Part shown: in pieces, positions 16,387-25,382 of the stretch
Layout of the letters: the number at the start of each line of letters is the position of its first letter
How positions within the stretch are numbered: the stretch's first letter is position 1
Assembly (NCBI GenBank): GCA_017410605.1
Contig: JAFQQN010000001.1
Location: forward strand, 1 to 42,368
Origin: Clostridia bacterium
Lineage (GTDB): Bacteria > Bacillota > Clostridia > Oscillospirales > Acutalibacteraceae
Reading direction: 5' to 3'
Length of the DNA: 42,368 bases
Translations under genes and position numbers: made by a program
Notes under the pieces: generated by a model
Seen by the model: only the letters and a program-made list of their open reading frames with translations
What the model was told of the DNA's origin: nothing
Databases searched by the model: none

Positions 16387-16414
16387 AAAATTCCCTCCGT
16401 TTGCCTTTTAAAAC

Positions 16415-16443
16415 ATTATAAACTATTAAAAACCTGTTTTCAA
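16415..16443 (-). promoter_or_regulatory. SigA promoter of the glycoside hydrolase gene
   Basis: Minus strand TTGAAA (16443-16438), 17 nt, TATAAT (16420-16415), about 30 nt before the start codon. Confidence 0.75.
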
Positions 16444-16504
16444 TAGTTTTTTGTTTTTTTATTGAATTTTATATTTATTGTGCATTTTCTGTATTTAAGA
16501 GTGA

Positions 16505-16540
16505 AAAAATACGGCTTGGCGCTTTCGCACCAAGCCGTTA
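16505..16540 (-). terminator. intrinsic terminator of rny
   Basis: On the minus strand, stem ACGGCTTGG / CCAAGCCGT (16539-16531 with 16519-16511), whose loop contains GCGAAAGC, then ATTTTTTC. It lies just after the rny stop. Confidence 0.85.
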
Positions 16541-16546
16541 GTTTAA

Positions 16547-18103
16547 TTATTTCGCATAATCAATAGCGCGGTTTTCACGAATAACGTGAACCTTTATCTG
16601 GCCGGGGTATTCTAAATCATCTTCAAAACGCTTTGCAATATCTCTTGCCATTATAACCATTTGATCGTCACTTACAACCTCAGGCTTAACAACAATTCTT
16701 ACCTCGCGGCCGGCCTGAATAGCAAAGGAGCTTTCAACACCGTTAAAGGAGTTTGCAATCTCTTCAAGCTTTTCAAGGCGCTTAATATAGCTTTCAATGT
16801 TTTCTCTTCTGGCCCCGGGACGAGCGGCAGAAATGGCATCTGCGGCCTGAACCAGACAAGCAATAACCGTCTTAGCCTCTACATCACCGTGGTGAGCGTG
16901 AATAGCGTGAACAACTGCATCGCTTTCCTTGCACTTTTTGGCAACCTCAACACCAAGTTGAATATGAGAACCGTCTTGCTCATGGTCAATTGCCTTACCA
17001 ATATCGTGAAGCAGGCCGGCGCGTTTTGCCAAGGTAACGTCTTCACCAAGCTCAGCCGCCATAAGACCGGCAAGGTAGCTAACCTCTAAAGAGTGGTTAA
17101 GTACATTCTGGCCATAGCTTGTGCGGTAGTGCAGACGACCCAAAAGACGAATAAGCTCAGGATGTAAGCTGTGAAGACCGGCATCGAGCATTGCACGTTC
17201 GCCCTCTTGCTTAATGGTACGGTCAACCTCTGCGGTAGCTTTGGCAACCATTTCTTCAATACGGGCGGGGTGAATACGTCCGTCAAGAATAAGCTTTTCG
17301 AGAGATATTCTTGCAATTTCTCTTCTAACAGGGTCAAAACAGGAAAGGGTAATTGCTTCGGGTGTATCGTCAATAATAAGGTCAACACCTGTTGCGGTTT
17401 CAAGAGCGCGAATATTACGACCCTCTCGTCCGATAATTCTTCCCTTCATTTCGTCACTGGGAAGCTCTACAACAGAAATAGTGGCCTCAGAAGAATGGTC
17501 GGCGGCACAGCGCTGAATGGCTTGGGATACAAGCTCTCTTGCTTTGGCATCGGTTTCTTCCTTAAGCTGCTGTTCAAATTCCATAATTCGAACAGCCTTT
17601 TCGTGGTTAAGCTCACCGTCTAAAATTGAAAGCAAATGTGCCTTAGCCTGTTCGGCAGAAAAGCCTGAAATTTTTTCAAGCATTTCAAACTGGCTTTTCT
17701 TAAGGCGCTCAACCTCGGTCATTTGGTCTTCAACCTCTTTAACCTTTTTAGCAAGTTTTTCTTCCTTGGCTTCGAGGTTATCGGTCTTTCGGTCTAAGTT
17801 TTCTTCTTTTTGCTGAATTCTGTGTTCTTGTCTTTGAATTTCACTGCGGCGCTCTCTAAGCTCCTTTTCAGAGTCGGTGCGCTGGCGGTGTATTTCTTCT
17901 TTTGCCTCAATAAGCAGCTCTTTTTTCTTTGCTTCAGCATTTTTAATTGCATCGCTTACAATTTTTCTGGCCTCTTCCTCTGCAGTGCCAAGAGTGGTTT
18001 TATCAGCCTTACGGCGAAAAGCAGAGCCAAGCAGAAAACATATAACCGCAACAACCAAAATTACCACGGCTGCTATAACATAAAAAATCGGATTTGTGGG
18101 CAT
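16547..18103 (-). CDS. rny: ribonuclease Y
   Basis: A 518-aa membrane-anchored endoribonuclease that initiates bulk mRNA decay in Firmicutes. One N-terminal transmembrane helix (about 5-27) is followed by a long charged coiled coil (about 30-190). A KH domain carries [15 protein letters not shown] (around 210-225), and an HD domain carries [12 protein letters not shown] with further metal ligands HAHHGD. Length matches the family (about 520 aa). The ATG is preceded by AAGGAGG. The gene is monocistronic, with a strong promoter at 18424-18452, a leader of about 310 nt and a terminator directly after the stop. Confidence 0.97.
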   Translation of the reverse strand: MPTNPIFYVIAAVVILVVAVICFLLGSAFRRKADKTTLGTAEEEARKIVSDAIKNAEAKKKELLIEAKEEIHRQRTDSEKELRERRSEIQRQEHRIQQKEENLDRKTDNLEAKEEKLAKKVKEVEDQMTEVERLKKSQFEMLEKISGFSAEQAKAHLLSILDGELNHEKAVRIMEFEQQLKEETDAKARELVSQAIQRCAADHSSEATISVVELPSDEMKGRIIGREGRNIRALETATGVDLIIDDTPEAITLSCFDPVRREIARISLEKLILDGRIHPARIEEMVAKATAEVDRTIKQEGERAMLDAGLHSLHPELIRLLGRLHYRTSYGQNVLNHSLEVSYLAGLMAAELGEDVTLAKRAGLLHDIGKAIDHEQDGSHIQLGVEVAKKCKESDAVVHAIHAHHGDVEAKTVIACLVQAADAISAARPGARRENIESYIKRLEKLEEIANSFNGVESSFAIQAGREVRIVVKPEVVSDDQMVIMARDIAKRFEDDLEYPGQIKVHVIRENRAIDYAK

Positions 18104-18420
18104 AAAAGCACCTCCTTATATATTAAAGCGTGTTTGGGCCACGCAAACCAAAGTGTTTAAACATAAATCACAGTTTAAAATTTTTGGCTAAACCCCATAA
18201 AAAGTAACGTAATTTAAAATACGGACTGTCCTAAAACAGCCCGTACATAAACTAAAATAATACCGGATAAAGCCCAAGGTTAAACCCAAACCTCGGCCCA
18301 GATGAATGAATATATATTAAAAATCCGTTATATTTAAAGGAATTTTATGCAAAACAGGCTGCCAAAGGGCAGGAAGCTTAAATATTTAAAAAAGTAACCA
18401 CATTACTTCAACACACTATT
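18104..18420 (-). promoter_or_regulatory. long structured 5' leader of rny
   Basis: About 310 nt of untranslated RNA precede rny. Stems visible on the mRNA strand include ACGGGCTGT / ACAGTCCGT (18244-18236 with 18229-18221, G-U tolerant) followed by an AT-rich run, and CTGCC / GGCAG around 18359-18372. I see no known riboswitch core and no convincing ORF. The length suggests post-transcriptional control, for example decay of its own mRNA, which is inference. Confidence 0.5.
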
Positions 18421-18423
18421 TAT

Positions 18424-18452
18424 ATTTTATAACGAATTTATCTATATGTCAA
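18424..18452 (-). promoter_or_regulatory. SigA promoter of rny
   Basis: Minus strand TTGACA (18452-18447), 17 nt, TAAAAT (18429-18424). Confidence 0.75.
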
Positions 18453-18481
18453 GAAAAAGTTAACCTACTTAAGGCAAAAAG

Positions 18482-19264
18482 TTACATTTTTTTACGGTGG
18501 ATTGTGTCGTTTCCCGACTCCAGGTCGGCCTTGTGCTTTTTATAATCTTTAACGAAAGAAACAACAATAACATAAGTTGCAATAATTGCCGCAATTATCA
18601 TAACCCAAATAATAACCATCTCAAACACCGAGGAAAAACCCCATTTAGCAGAGGTTGAGTTGTCATCAATTTTTAAGGTCTGAACCGTTTGCCAGGCCGT
18701 TTGCACCTTTTCTGTGCTTTCCTTTCCCGCAAAAGACATATTAAGGGAATAAATTTTAGAGTTTCTTACCGTTATGTACTGAACCGAATAAAAATCTCCG
18801 CCGCTGTCCTTATCCTCTTTTCTTACCTCAAACATTTTCATTCCGTTTACGGCAACGGTTTTATAAGAAGACCCGGGAATTGTTATGAGCTTGGCGGCAA
18901 CGGTAGACATGGCAGCACCGTCAAAAACACTTAAATCTACAACATCCTTAGAAAAATCGGTTTCCCAGCATTTTAAAGAAAGCTGGGTTTTCCCTTTCTC
19001 TTCTGTGGCGAATATTAAAATTTTATTTTGTTCCAGATAGGTTTTAAAAGAGGCTGTGGTATAACCAAAAGCCTCTACCTGCTCAGACATTTCTTTTGAT
19101 GTAGATGTTGTAAGGCGGTTAAACCCTTGGGGTAAGGAAAGGCTTAGTTTGTGCTCATCAAGCTTTATTTCGGTACCTACAGCAAAGGCATAAACCACAA
19201 GCCCCCACAAAAAGGTTAAAAGAATTGTTAAAGAGACAATAAATTTTAAAACACGAAGTTTCAC
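18482..19264 (-). CDS. hypothetical membrane-anchored protein with an extracytoplasmic domain
   Basis: A 260-aa protein with an N-terminal hydrophobic helix (about 8-29). A roughly 180-residue polar domain follows, and then a second transmembrane helix near 213-238 and a basic cytoplasmic tail. The polar part resembles domains of small secreted or lipoprotein-like proteins (DEHKLSLSLPQGFNRL..., TVRNSKIYSLNMSFAG). That pattern recalls PsbP/DUF1795-like folds, but I do not claim a family. The GTG start lies 6 nt after the folD stop with GGGAGCG upstream, making it the last gene of the M16-M16-lgt-folD operon. Confidence 0.7.
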   Translation of the reverse strand: MKLRVLKFIVSLTILLTFLWGLVVYAFAVGTEIKLDEHKLSLSLPQGFNRLTTSTSKEMSEQVEAFGYTTASFKTYLEQNKILIFATEEKGKTQLSLKCWETDFSKDVVDLSVFDGAAMSTVAAKLITIPGSSYKTVAVNGMKMFEVRKEDKDSGGDFYSVQYITVRNSKIYSLNMSFAGKESTEKVQTAWQTVQTLKIDDNSTSAKWGFSSVFEMVIIWVMIIAAIIATYVIVVSFVKDYKKHKADLESGNDTIHRKKM

Positions 19265-19270
19265 CTGTGC

Positions 19271-20128
19271 TTACGCTCCCTTTATATTGTTTTGCTTTTT
19301 GGCGGCAGTAACGGTATTAGCCATAAGCATTGCAATGGTCATTGGTCCAACACCACCGGGTACAGGTGTAATATATGAGCATTTTGGTGCAACATCATCA
19401 AAATCTACGTCACCGCAAAGCTTACCACCCTCGGGGCGATTCATTCCAACATCTATAACCACAGCCCCCTCTTTAACCATATTGGCCTTAACAAAGTTTG
19501 CCTTGCCAACAGCGGCAACAAGAATATCGGCCTTAGAGGTAACCTCTTCAAGATTTTCGGTTTTAGAATGGCAAATAGTTACCGTTCCGTTTTTATGAAG
19601 TAAAAGCATACCCATTGGTTTGCCCACAATATTAGAACGGCCTATAACCACACAGGTTTTGCCCTCAACCTCAATATTGCTGTGGGCTAAAAGCTCCATT
19701 ACCCCGGCAGGGGTGCAAGGAAGAAAATCATAATCGCCTATCATTATTTTTCCAACATTAACCGGGTGAAAGGCGTCTACATCTTTTTCGGGGGAAATTG
19801 CATTTATAACCGCCTTTTCATCTAAATGACGGGGAAGAGGTAACTGACAGAGTATTCCGTTAATATCTTTTCTACCGTTAAGCTCATTAATAAGTCCTAA
19901 CAGCCCCTCCATTGTGGTGTTTTCGGGAAGAGCGTATTCCTCAGAATAAATTCCAAGTGCCTCACAGGCTTTTTTCTTATTGTTAACATAAACCTTAGAT
20001 GCCGGGTCATCACCCACAATTATAACTGCAAGGCCAACCTTTACGCCATTTTTCTTTAGCTGTGACACTTCGGCTTTAATATCTTCCTTTATTTTTGCAG
20101 AAATTTCTTTTCCGTTTATAAGCTGCAT
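19271..20128 (-). CDS. folD: bifunctional methylenetetrahydrofolate dehydrogenase / methenyl-THF cyclohydrolase
   Basis: A 285-aa cytoplasmic enzyme interconverting 5,10-methylene-, methenyl- and 10-formyl-THF. Visible signatures are VYVNNKKKACE (catalytic Lys region), GILCQLPLPRHLD, DVDAFHP, the NADP-binding VIGRSNIVGKPMG, and the C-terminal TPVPGGVGPMT. Length is normal. It starts 2 nt after the lgt stop on the minus strand, so it belongs to the same operon. Confidence 0.97.
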   Translation of the reverse strand: MQLINGKEISAKIKEDIKAEVSQLKKNGVKVGLAVIIVGDDPASKVYVNNKKKACEALGIYSEEYALPENTTMEGLLGLINELNGRKDINGILCQLPLPRHLDEKAVINAISPEKDVDAFHPVNVGKIMIGDYDFLPCTPAGVMELLAHSNIEVEGKTCVVIGRSNIVGKPMGMLLLHKNGTVTICHSKTENLEEVTSKADILVAAVGKANFVKANMVKEGAVVIDVGMNRPEGGKLCGDVDFDDVAPKCSYITPVPGGVGPMTIAMLMANTVTAAKKQNNIKGA

Positions 20129-20130
20129 TT

Positions 20131-21048
20131 TTAGTTCTCTCTTTCTTTTTCATAAGGTATATTATCTTGTATGACCTCATTCTCACCGGTTTTTGTAATT
20201 TCGTCTACATCTGAAAACACCGGCTCATAGCTTTGCTCTTTTTCTTTTGTCCTTTTAAATAATATTATAAGCAAAACAGTACATGTAATACACAGCACAG
20301 CCGAAAGCAAACTTGAAACCTTAAAGGGCCCAAGCATAAGGCTATCGGTTCTAAGCAATTCTATAAAGGTTCGCTCAAAGCCATACCAAGCGCCATACAT
20401 AAGGGCTATTTGCCCCTTAAACTTTCTTTTTTTGCTAAAATAATGTAAAACAACAGCACCAACAATGCACCATAGCGATTCATATAAAAAACAGGGGTGA
20501 ACCAAATCTCTGCTGCCCATTTCTCTTGCAATTACATTCCCTGTCATTCCAAACCAGTCGCTCCCTGTAAATGTGCCATAAGCTTCTTGGTTGAAAAAGT
20601 TTCCCCAACGGCCAATGCCCTGACCTATAAGAAAACCTACCGCGGTAACGTCTAAAGCGGCAAGTATGTTAAACTTTTTTATTCTTTGCATTATAAAAAT
20701 TGTAATAACCGCGCCTATAACGCCACCATAAATTGCAAGACCCGAAAAGCCCTGCCCGTCTTTAAAATTGAAAAAATCAGAAAACGAGCTTCCACTTGGG
20801 TCGAATATTATGTAATAGGCCCTGGCAGAAAGAATACTGCAGGGCAAAACAACCAAAAAAGAATCAAAAATATGGTCGGGGTTAATGCCAAAGCGGTTGC
20901 CGTTTTTTATTCCGTAAGCAAGGGCTGAAAGAACACCCAATGCTATAATTATGCCGTACCAATAAACACTCCAGCCCCCTAAAATCGGAAGTTCAAAGGC
21001 CACAGGACTTATATTAAAGGTAAGACCGAAAATTGTAACAGTATTCAT
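20131..21048 (-). CDS. lgt: prolipoprotein diacylglyceryl transferase
   Basis: A 305-aa integral membrane enzyme transferring diacylglycerol from phosphatidylglycerol to the lipobox Cys of prolipoproteins. About seven hydrophobic segments are visible. The Lgt signature GRWGNFFNQEAYG is intact, followed by the FLYESLWC segment. The start is ATG 21048 (MNTVTIFG), preceded by GGAGGGGG, and overlaps the upstream M16 stop as TAATG. The longer frame from 21081 would run through that ribosome site. The last 40 residues form a charged cytoplasmic tail beyond the usual end. Confidence 0.95.
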   Translation of the reverse strand: MNTVTIFGLTFNISPVAFELPILGGWSVYWYGIIIALGVLSALAYGIKNGNRFGINPDHIFDSFLVVLPCSILSARAYYIIFDPSGSSFSDFFNFKDGQGFSGLAIYGGVIGAVITIFIMQRIKKFNILAALDVTAVGFLIGQGIGRWGNFFNQEAYGTFTGSDWFGMTGNVIAREMGSRDLVHPCFLYESLWCIVGAVVLHYFSKKRKFKGQIALMYGAWYGFERTFIELLRTDSLMLGPFKVSSLLSAVLCITCTVLLIILFKRTKEKEQSYEPVFSDVDEITKTGENEVIQDNIPYEKEREN

Positions 21049-22316
21049 TAAATCCCCCTCCTTACCACAGATAAAACACATTTTTCTGTATCAAAAACCG
21101 AAAGCCTGTCAGCCACCTGTTCTATCTTCAAATTCTTAAGGTTTTCAATATATTCAAAAGGCTCATACCCCATAACATTTGCATCGGCAAGCATTGAGCA
21201 AACACTCTCTGCCGAATCGAACCTACGAAGCATTCTTCCAAACATATCTTTTCTTACCGCCTCAAAAAGAACCGGGTCAAGACCCTGAGTTTTAAATTTT
21301 TCAAGCTCTTTTAAAATAAGCTCTTTTACCATTTTCGGGTCTTTAGATTCGCCCTCAAACATAGGAATAGCAATGTTTCTTCCGGTGAAATATTCGGGGG
21401 CAAACTCTTCGTTTATAAGCTCTTTTTCTAAAAGGGTTTTATAAAGGGAACTTGCGCTTCCAACCAACATTCTTAAAAGAACATCCATTGCAATAGCATC
21501 TTTGATGCACACGCCGTCGCTAGAAAGTTTTTCTTTAAAGCCCATACAAAAAAGTGGCTTTGCAACCTCAAGGTTTACTTCTACATAAGGCTTTACCACT
21601 TCATCTGGCTCTTTTATAGCCGCGGGAACAACCTCGCTTTTAGGTGTAGTTTTAAGGTTTTTATTTATAAAGCCTAAAACCTCTTCCTCGTCAAAATCAC
21701 CTGCAAGGGTAATAAACATATTTGAAAGGTTATAAAACTTATCGTAGCATTTATAAAGCAGTTCGTGAGTGATTTTTGAAATAGACTCTACCGTTCCGGC
21801 AATATCTATTTTAACAGGGTGGCTATAAAACATTGCCGAGAGCATATTAAAAAGCACCTGCCAGGTGGGTTGGTCGTCATACATTCTTATTTCTTGACCT
21901 ATAATGCCCTGTTCTTTAGCTACCGTTTCAGCGGTGAAATAGGGGCTTCGAACAAAATCTAACAAAATACCCAAATTCTCATAAAAACGCTGGGAACAGG
22001 AAAAAAGGTAACAGGTTCTGTCAAAAGAGGTATAGGCATTAGAATATGCACCGGTTTTAGAATATTTGGTAAAGGCATCGCCGTCTTCACTTTCGAAAAG
22101 CTTATGCTCTAAAAAATGGGCAATTCCCTCGGGCAGCTCTACAGTGTTGCCGTTTTGGTCAACAAAGGCATTGTCTATAGAGCCGTAGCGTGTGCCGAAC
22201 ATACCGTAATAAGAAGTAAAGCCCGGCATTTTATAAAGATATATTTTAAGACCTGAGTCTAGCGTACACAGTGTATATTTTTTACCTGCAATACCACTTA
22301 TAACCTCAGTTTTCAT
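21048..22316 (-). CDS. M16-family zinc peptidase, catalytic-type subunit (YmfH-like)
   Basis: About 422 aa. The inverted zinc motif HxxEH is present as HFLEH, with the downstream EQGIIGQEIRMY segment supplying the third ligand Glu, so it should be active. A second M16 half-domain makes up the C-terminal part. The start is ATG 22316 (MKTEVISG) with GAGGGGG upstream, overlapping the preceding gene by 11 bp; the longer frame from 22349 is unlikely. The preceding gene encodes an M16 protein without the motif, the usual YmfF/YmfH or AlbF/AlbE style pairing of one catalytic and one inactive half. The substrate is unknown. Confidence 0.88.
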   Translation of the reverse strand: MKTEVISGIAGKKYTLCTLDSGLKIYLYKMPGFTSYYGMFGTRYGSIDNAFVDQNGNTVELPEGIAHFLEHKLFESEDGDAFTKYSKTGAYSNAYTSFDRTCYLFSCSQRFYENLGILLDFVRSPYFTAETVAKEQGIIGQEIRMYDDQPTWQVLFNMLSAMFYSHPVKIDIAGTVESISKITHELLYKCYDKFYNLSNMFITLAGDFDEEEVLGFINKNLKTTPKSEVVPAAIKEPDEVVKPYVEVNLEVAKPLFCMGFKEKLSSDGVCIKDAIAMDVLLRMLVGSASSLYKTLLEKELINEEFAPEYFTGRNIAIPMFEGESKDPKMVKELILKELEKFKTQGLDPVLFEAVRKDMFGRMLRRFDSAESVCSMLADANVMGYEPFEYIENLKNLKIEQVADRLSVFDTEKCVLSVVRRGI

Positions 22317-23592
22317 AGGCCATAACCCCCTCTTTGCCCTTTGGCACAATTCTGTAAACGGTGTCTAAGGTGTAAAGACCGGCCGCCCTAATAACATCTT
22401 CCTTTGTAACACCCTCTAAAGCGGCTATAAACTCTTCGGGGGAAGTGGGATTACCAACCACCTTAAGACTGTACCAGCCATCTAATGCGGCCTGTGAGTC
22501 GTTAAGCCCCCTTAAAGATTCCTTTATGCTTCTTATAGAAGCGGCAAGGTCTTCTGCATCAAAGTTGCCAGACTTAATATCTTCAAGCTGTTTTAAAATT
22601 TCTTCTTCTGCTTTAATGGCGTTTTCGGCCTCAACACCGCTGTCTATCATTAAATATCCCTTAGCGCGGTTGCATCTGGCGGCACAATAATAGCACAGAC
22701 TAAGCTTTTCTCTTACATTCTTAAAAAGCTTAGAGTAAGGGCCGCCACCCAAAAGGTCAGAAAACACGGCCAAAAATGCAGTTTCGGTATCGTTTCCCGT
22801 AAAGGTGGTGGTAAAGCCCATAACAAGCTTGCCCTGTGCTACCTCCATAACCTCGTCAACACGGTTTACTTTTTGAGGTGGATTTTTTGGAACGGCGGGA
22901 ACAATTTGCATAGGGTTGCGATTACAGCCTTCAAACCTCTCGGCCAAGTTTTCAAAAAGGCCATCGGGCAATTTTTTGCCAATAACCTGAACCCTAACCT
23001 TAGCTGAGGACAAAAGCTCTTTCCAGGCTTTATACAGACTTTTTTCGGTAATGGCGCAAACATCTTCTATACTTCCGGTTTTAAACTGACCGAAAGCCTC
23101 ATTTTTATACATTTCAAAAATGGTTTTATTTATAGCATAGCTACGCTTTTCATTAATAAGCCCCTCTATTTTTTCTAAGGTAAGGCGGCGCTCTCTTTGA
23201 AGGTCGGCGGTTTTAAAGGCTTCATTTTCTACCGACGGTTCAAAGAGCATTTTGCAAAGAAGCTCAAAGCTTTCTAAAACCACCGAGCTGTCTTGGTCTG
23301 TAAGCTCGTCGTCTACGGTAAAAGAGAAAAACCTTAACACCTGCGTGTCGCCAACCTTGTCGGCCACACCCCCAATATCTGCACCGTAAAGCTGACAGAT
23401 TTTAAGGTTTAAGGCTGTAAAATCGGGGTACTCGGCACAGCAAGAGGAAAGCACATAGGTAAGAAGTGCATTATGCGCCAAGGTGGTTTTATTAAGTGGA
23501 ATATATAAATTTATAGAAATATGGGTGGTTGAAAAACGGTCATTTTTAATAAACAAACCATCAATACCCGGAGCAATAGCTGTTGGCTTCAA
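22306..23592 (-). CDS. M16-family non-catalytic partner (YmfF-like)
   Basis: About 428 aa. The M16 fold is recognisable (SINLYIPLNKTTLAHNALLTYVL near the N-terminus; GGGPYSKLFKNVREKLSLCYY in the second half). Where HxxEH should be the sequence reads SSCCAEYP, so no zinc site. It probably forms a heterodimer with the active M16 protein encoded next. The start is drawn at TTG 23592: AGGTGA lies just upstream, TATAAT at 23632-23627 would start RNA about 25-30 nt before it, and LKPTAIAPGID fits the usual family N-terminus. The frame is open to ATG 23676, which lacks a ribosome site. First gene of the five-gene minus-strand operon. Confidence 0.82.
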   Translation of the reverse strand: MKPTAIAPGIDGLFIKNDRFSTTHISINLYIPLNKTTLAHNALLTYVLSSCCAEYPDFTALNLKICQLYGADIGGVADKVGDTQVLRFFSFTVDDELTDQDSSVVLESFELLCKMLFEPSVENEAFKTADLQRERRLTLEKIEGLINEKRSYAINKTIFEMYKNEAFGQFKTGSIEDVCAITEKSLYKAWKELLSSAKVRVQVIGKKLPDGLFENLAERFEGCNRNPMQIVPAVPKNPPQKVNRVDEVMEVAQGKLVMGFTTTFTGNDTETAFLAVFSDLLGGGPYSKLFKNVREKLSLCYYCAARCNRAKGYLMIDSGVEAENAIKAEEEILKQLEDIKSGNFDAEDLAASIRSIKESLRGLNDSQAALDGWYSLKVVGNPTSPEEFIAALEGVTKEDVIRAAGLYTLDTVYRIVPKGKEGVMAYEN

Positions 23593-23750
23593 AAAATCAC
23601 CTGCTTTAAATTTCAAAACTTCAGTTATTATAATAATGTTTGGTGAAACAATTCTATATTGCCTAACCAATTCCATTATATTTTACCACAAAAATCATCA
23701 TACTCCAACTGTTATTTTTTAAAATTTAAAACTTTTTAATATTTACCGAT

Positions 23751-23779
23751 TTGAAATATACTATACTATGGTGTATAAT
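23751..23779 (+). promoter_or_regulatory. SigA promoter of cls
   Basis: TTGAAA (23751-23756), 17 nt, TATAAT (23774-23779). AGGGGTGG precedes the ATG. Confidence 0.75.
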
Positions 23780-23802
23780 AGTAAAAATGAAGGGGTGGTT
23801 TT

Positions 23803-25341
23803 ATGGGTAGCCGTAGACAACATAAGCGTGTAGCCAAAATGCAAAGCCGTTTAATTATTGCGGCTATATTTGTGTTGCTTCAGCTTGCCGTTTTTACCGC
23901 TGTTGCATATTTTTTTGCCGCTCGAAAATTTTGGGTATACACCCTGCTTGAGGCTATAAGCATTATTATAGTTATTTATATTCTTGCCAACAAAGGTAAC
24001 CCAAGCTATAAACTCACCTGGATAATTTATATTCTTATATTCCCCATAGTTGGCGGTCTTGCCTATCTTGTTTGGGGCGGCGGCCGTGTTTTTCCTTACA
24101 TAAAAAGAAGAATGATAACCTATAGCCGCGGCTCGCGAAAATATTTAAAGCAGGACCGAAACGTTAAAAACCGCCTTGTTTATGATGACCTTATTCACGC
24201 AAGACAGGCCACTTTTCTTACCGCCACCAGCGGCTTTCCCGTTTATGACGGAACCAAAACAGACTATCTTTCCCCAGGCGAAAGGGCCTTCCCGGTTATT
24301 TTAGAAGACCTTAAAAAGGCCGAAAAATATATTTTTATAGAATTTTTTATTATAGCCGACGGTAGTATGTGGGAAGAAATTTTCGCTATTTTAAAAGAAA
24401 AGGTTGCAAAAGGTGTTGAGGTTCGGGTTATTTTTGACGACTTTGGCTCTATAACCAAGCAGTACCGTCATTTTAAACGGCGTCTTGAAGAGGCCGGTAT
24501 TTTGGTTCAGGTATTCAACCGTATTCATGCCTCATTAGATATTTTTCAAAACAATCGCAATCACCGTAAAATTATAGTTGTTGATGGCAAGGTTGCCTTT
24601 ACAGGCGGTATGAACATCAGTGACGAATATATAAACAGGGTTGAGCGGTTTGGCTATTGGATGGACTGTGCTTTAAGGCTTGAGGGCAAGGCCGTAGCCT
24701 CTTTTGTTGTTATGTTTCTTTCAATGTGGGGCTTTTGCACCGGACGCCCACAACGCTTTAACCGTTATATAACCGATTACAGCCTTAAAGCCAACGGCTT
24801 TGTTCAGCCCTATTGCGACGGTCCAATAAACAACCAAAACCCCGGTGAGGGCATTTATATGCAGCTTTTAAACACTGCACAAAAATATGTTTATATTGCC
24901 ACCCCTTATTTGATTGTTGACAATACAATGACCAAAGAGCTTACACTTGCCGCCTCTTCGGGCATTGACGTTAGAATTTTGGTTCCAAAAATTCCCGACA
25001 AAACCTATGTTCACCCTGTAACACAGTACAGCTATGACGAACTTTTAGCCGCAGGGGTAAGGATTTTTGAATACTCTCCCGGTTTTATTCACTCTAAATT
25101 TTTTGTATCTGACGACAGTGTAGCCACTGTAGGAACCGTTAATATGGATTACCGCAGTTTTTTCTTCCACTTTGAATGTGGTGCCTGGTTATGCCGTACC
25201 GACAGCGTTAAAGAAATTAAAAAGCATTTTTTACAAATGCAAAAGCAAAGCGAAGAAATTATTTTGGAAAAATGGCGCAAACGCCCCTTAAAGCTTCGCT
25301 TTAAACAGGCCATTTTAAACCTTTTTGCCCCCTTTATGTAG
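23803..25341 (+). CDS. cls: cardiolipin synthase
   Basis: A 512-aa membrane enzyme condensing two phosphatidylglycerol molecules into cardiolipin. Two N-terminal transmembrane helices (about 14-35 and 41-60) and a third hydrophobic segment (WIIYILIFPIVGGLAYLVW) are followed by two phospholipase D domains. The HKD motifs are NHRKIIVVDGKVAFTGGMN and HSKFFVSDDSVATVGTVNMD. Length matches bacterial Cls (about 480-515 aa). An unusually basic N-terminus (GSRRQHKRVAKMQSR) precedes the first helix. It is followed 41 nt later by the cohesin-domain gene in the same direction. Confidence 0.95.
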   Translation: MGSRRQHKRVAKMQSRLIIAAIFVLLQLAVFTAVAYFFAARKFWVYTLLEAISIIIVIYILANKGNPSYKLTWIIYILIFPIVGGLAYLVWGGGRVFPYIKRRMITYSRGSRKYLKQDRNVKNRLVYDDLIHARQATFLTATSGFPVYDGTKTDYLSPGERAFPVILEDLKKAEKYIFIEFFIIADGSMWEEIFAILKEKVAKGVEVRVIFDDFGSITKQYRHFKRRLEEAGILVQVFNRIHASLDIFQNNRNHRKIIVVDGKVAFTGGMNISDEYINRVERFGYWMDCALRLEGKAVASFVVMFLSMWGFCTGRPQRFNRYITDYSLKANGFVQPYCDGPINNQNPGEGIYMQLLNTAQKYVYIATPYLIVDNTMTKELTLAASSGIDVRILVPKIPDKTYVHPVTQYSYDELLAAGVRIFEYSPGFIHSKFFVSDDSVATVGTVNMDYRSFFFHFECGAWLCRTDSVKEIKKHFLQMQKQSEEIILEKWRKRPLKLRFKQAILNLFAPFM

Positions 25342-25382
25342 CCAAAATCTTTCAAAACAACCTGTTTTCTAAGGAGAATTTT

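Noticed and set aside
21049..21081. Upstream start of lgt at 21081
   Set aside because: The extension lies within the M16 gene and its ribosome site. ATG 21048 has GGAGGGGG at the right distance and fits the family N-terminus.
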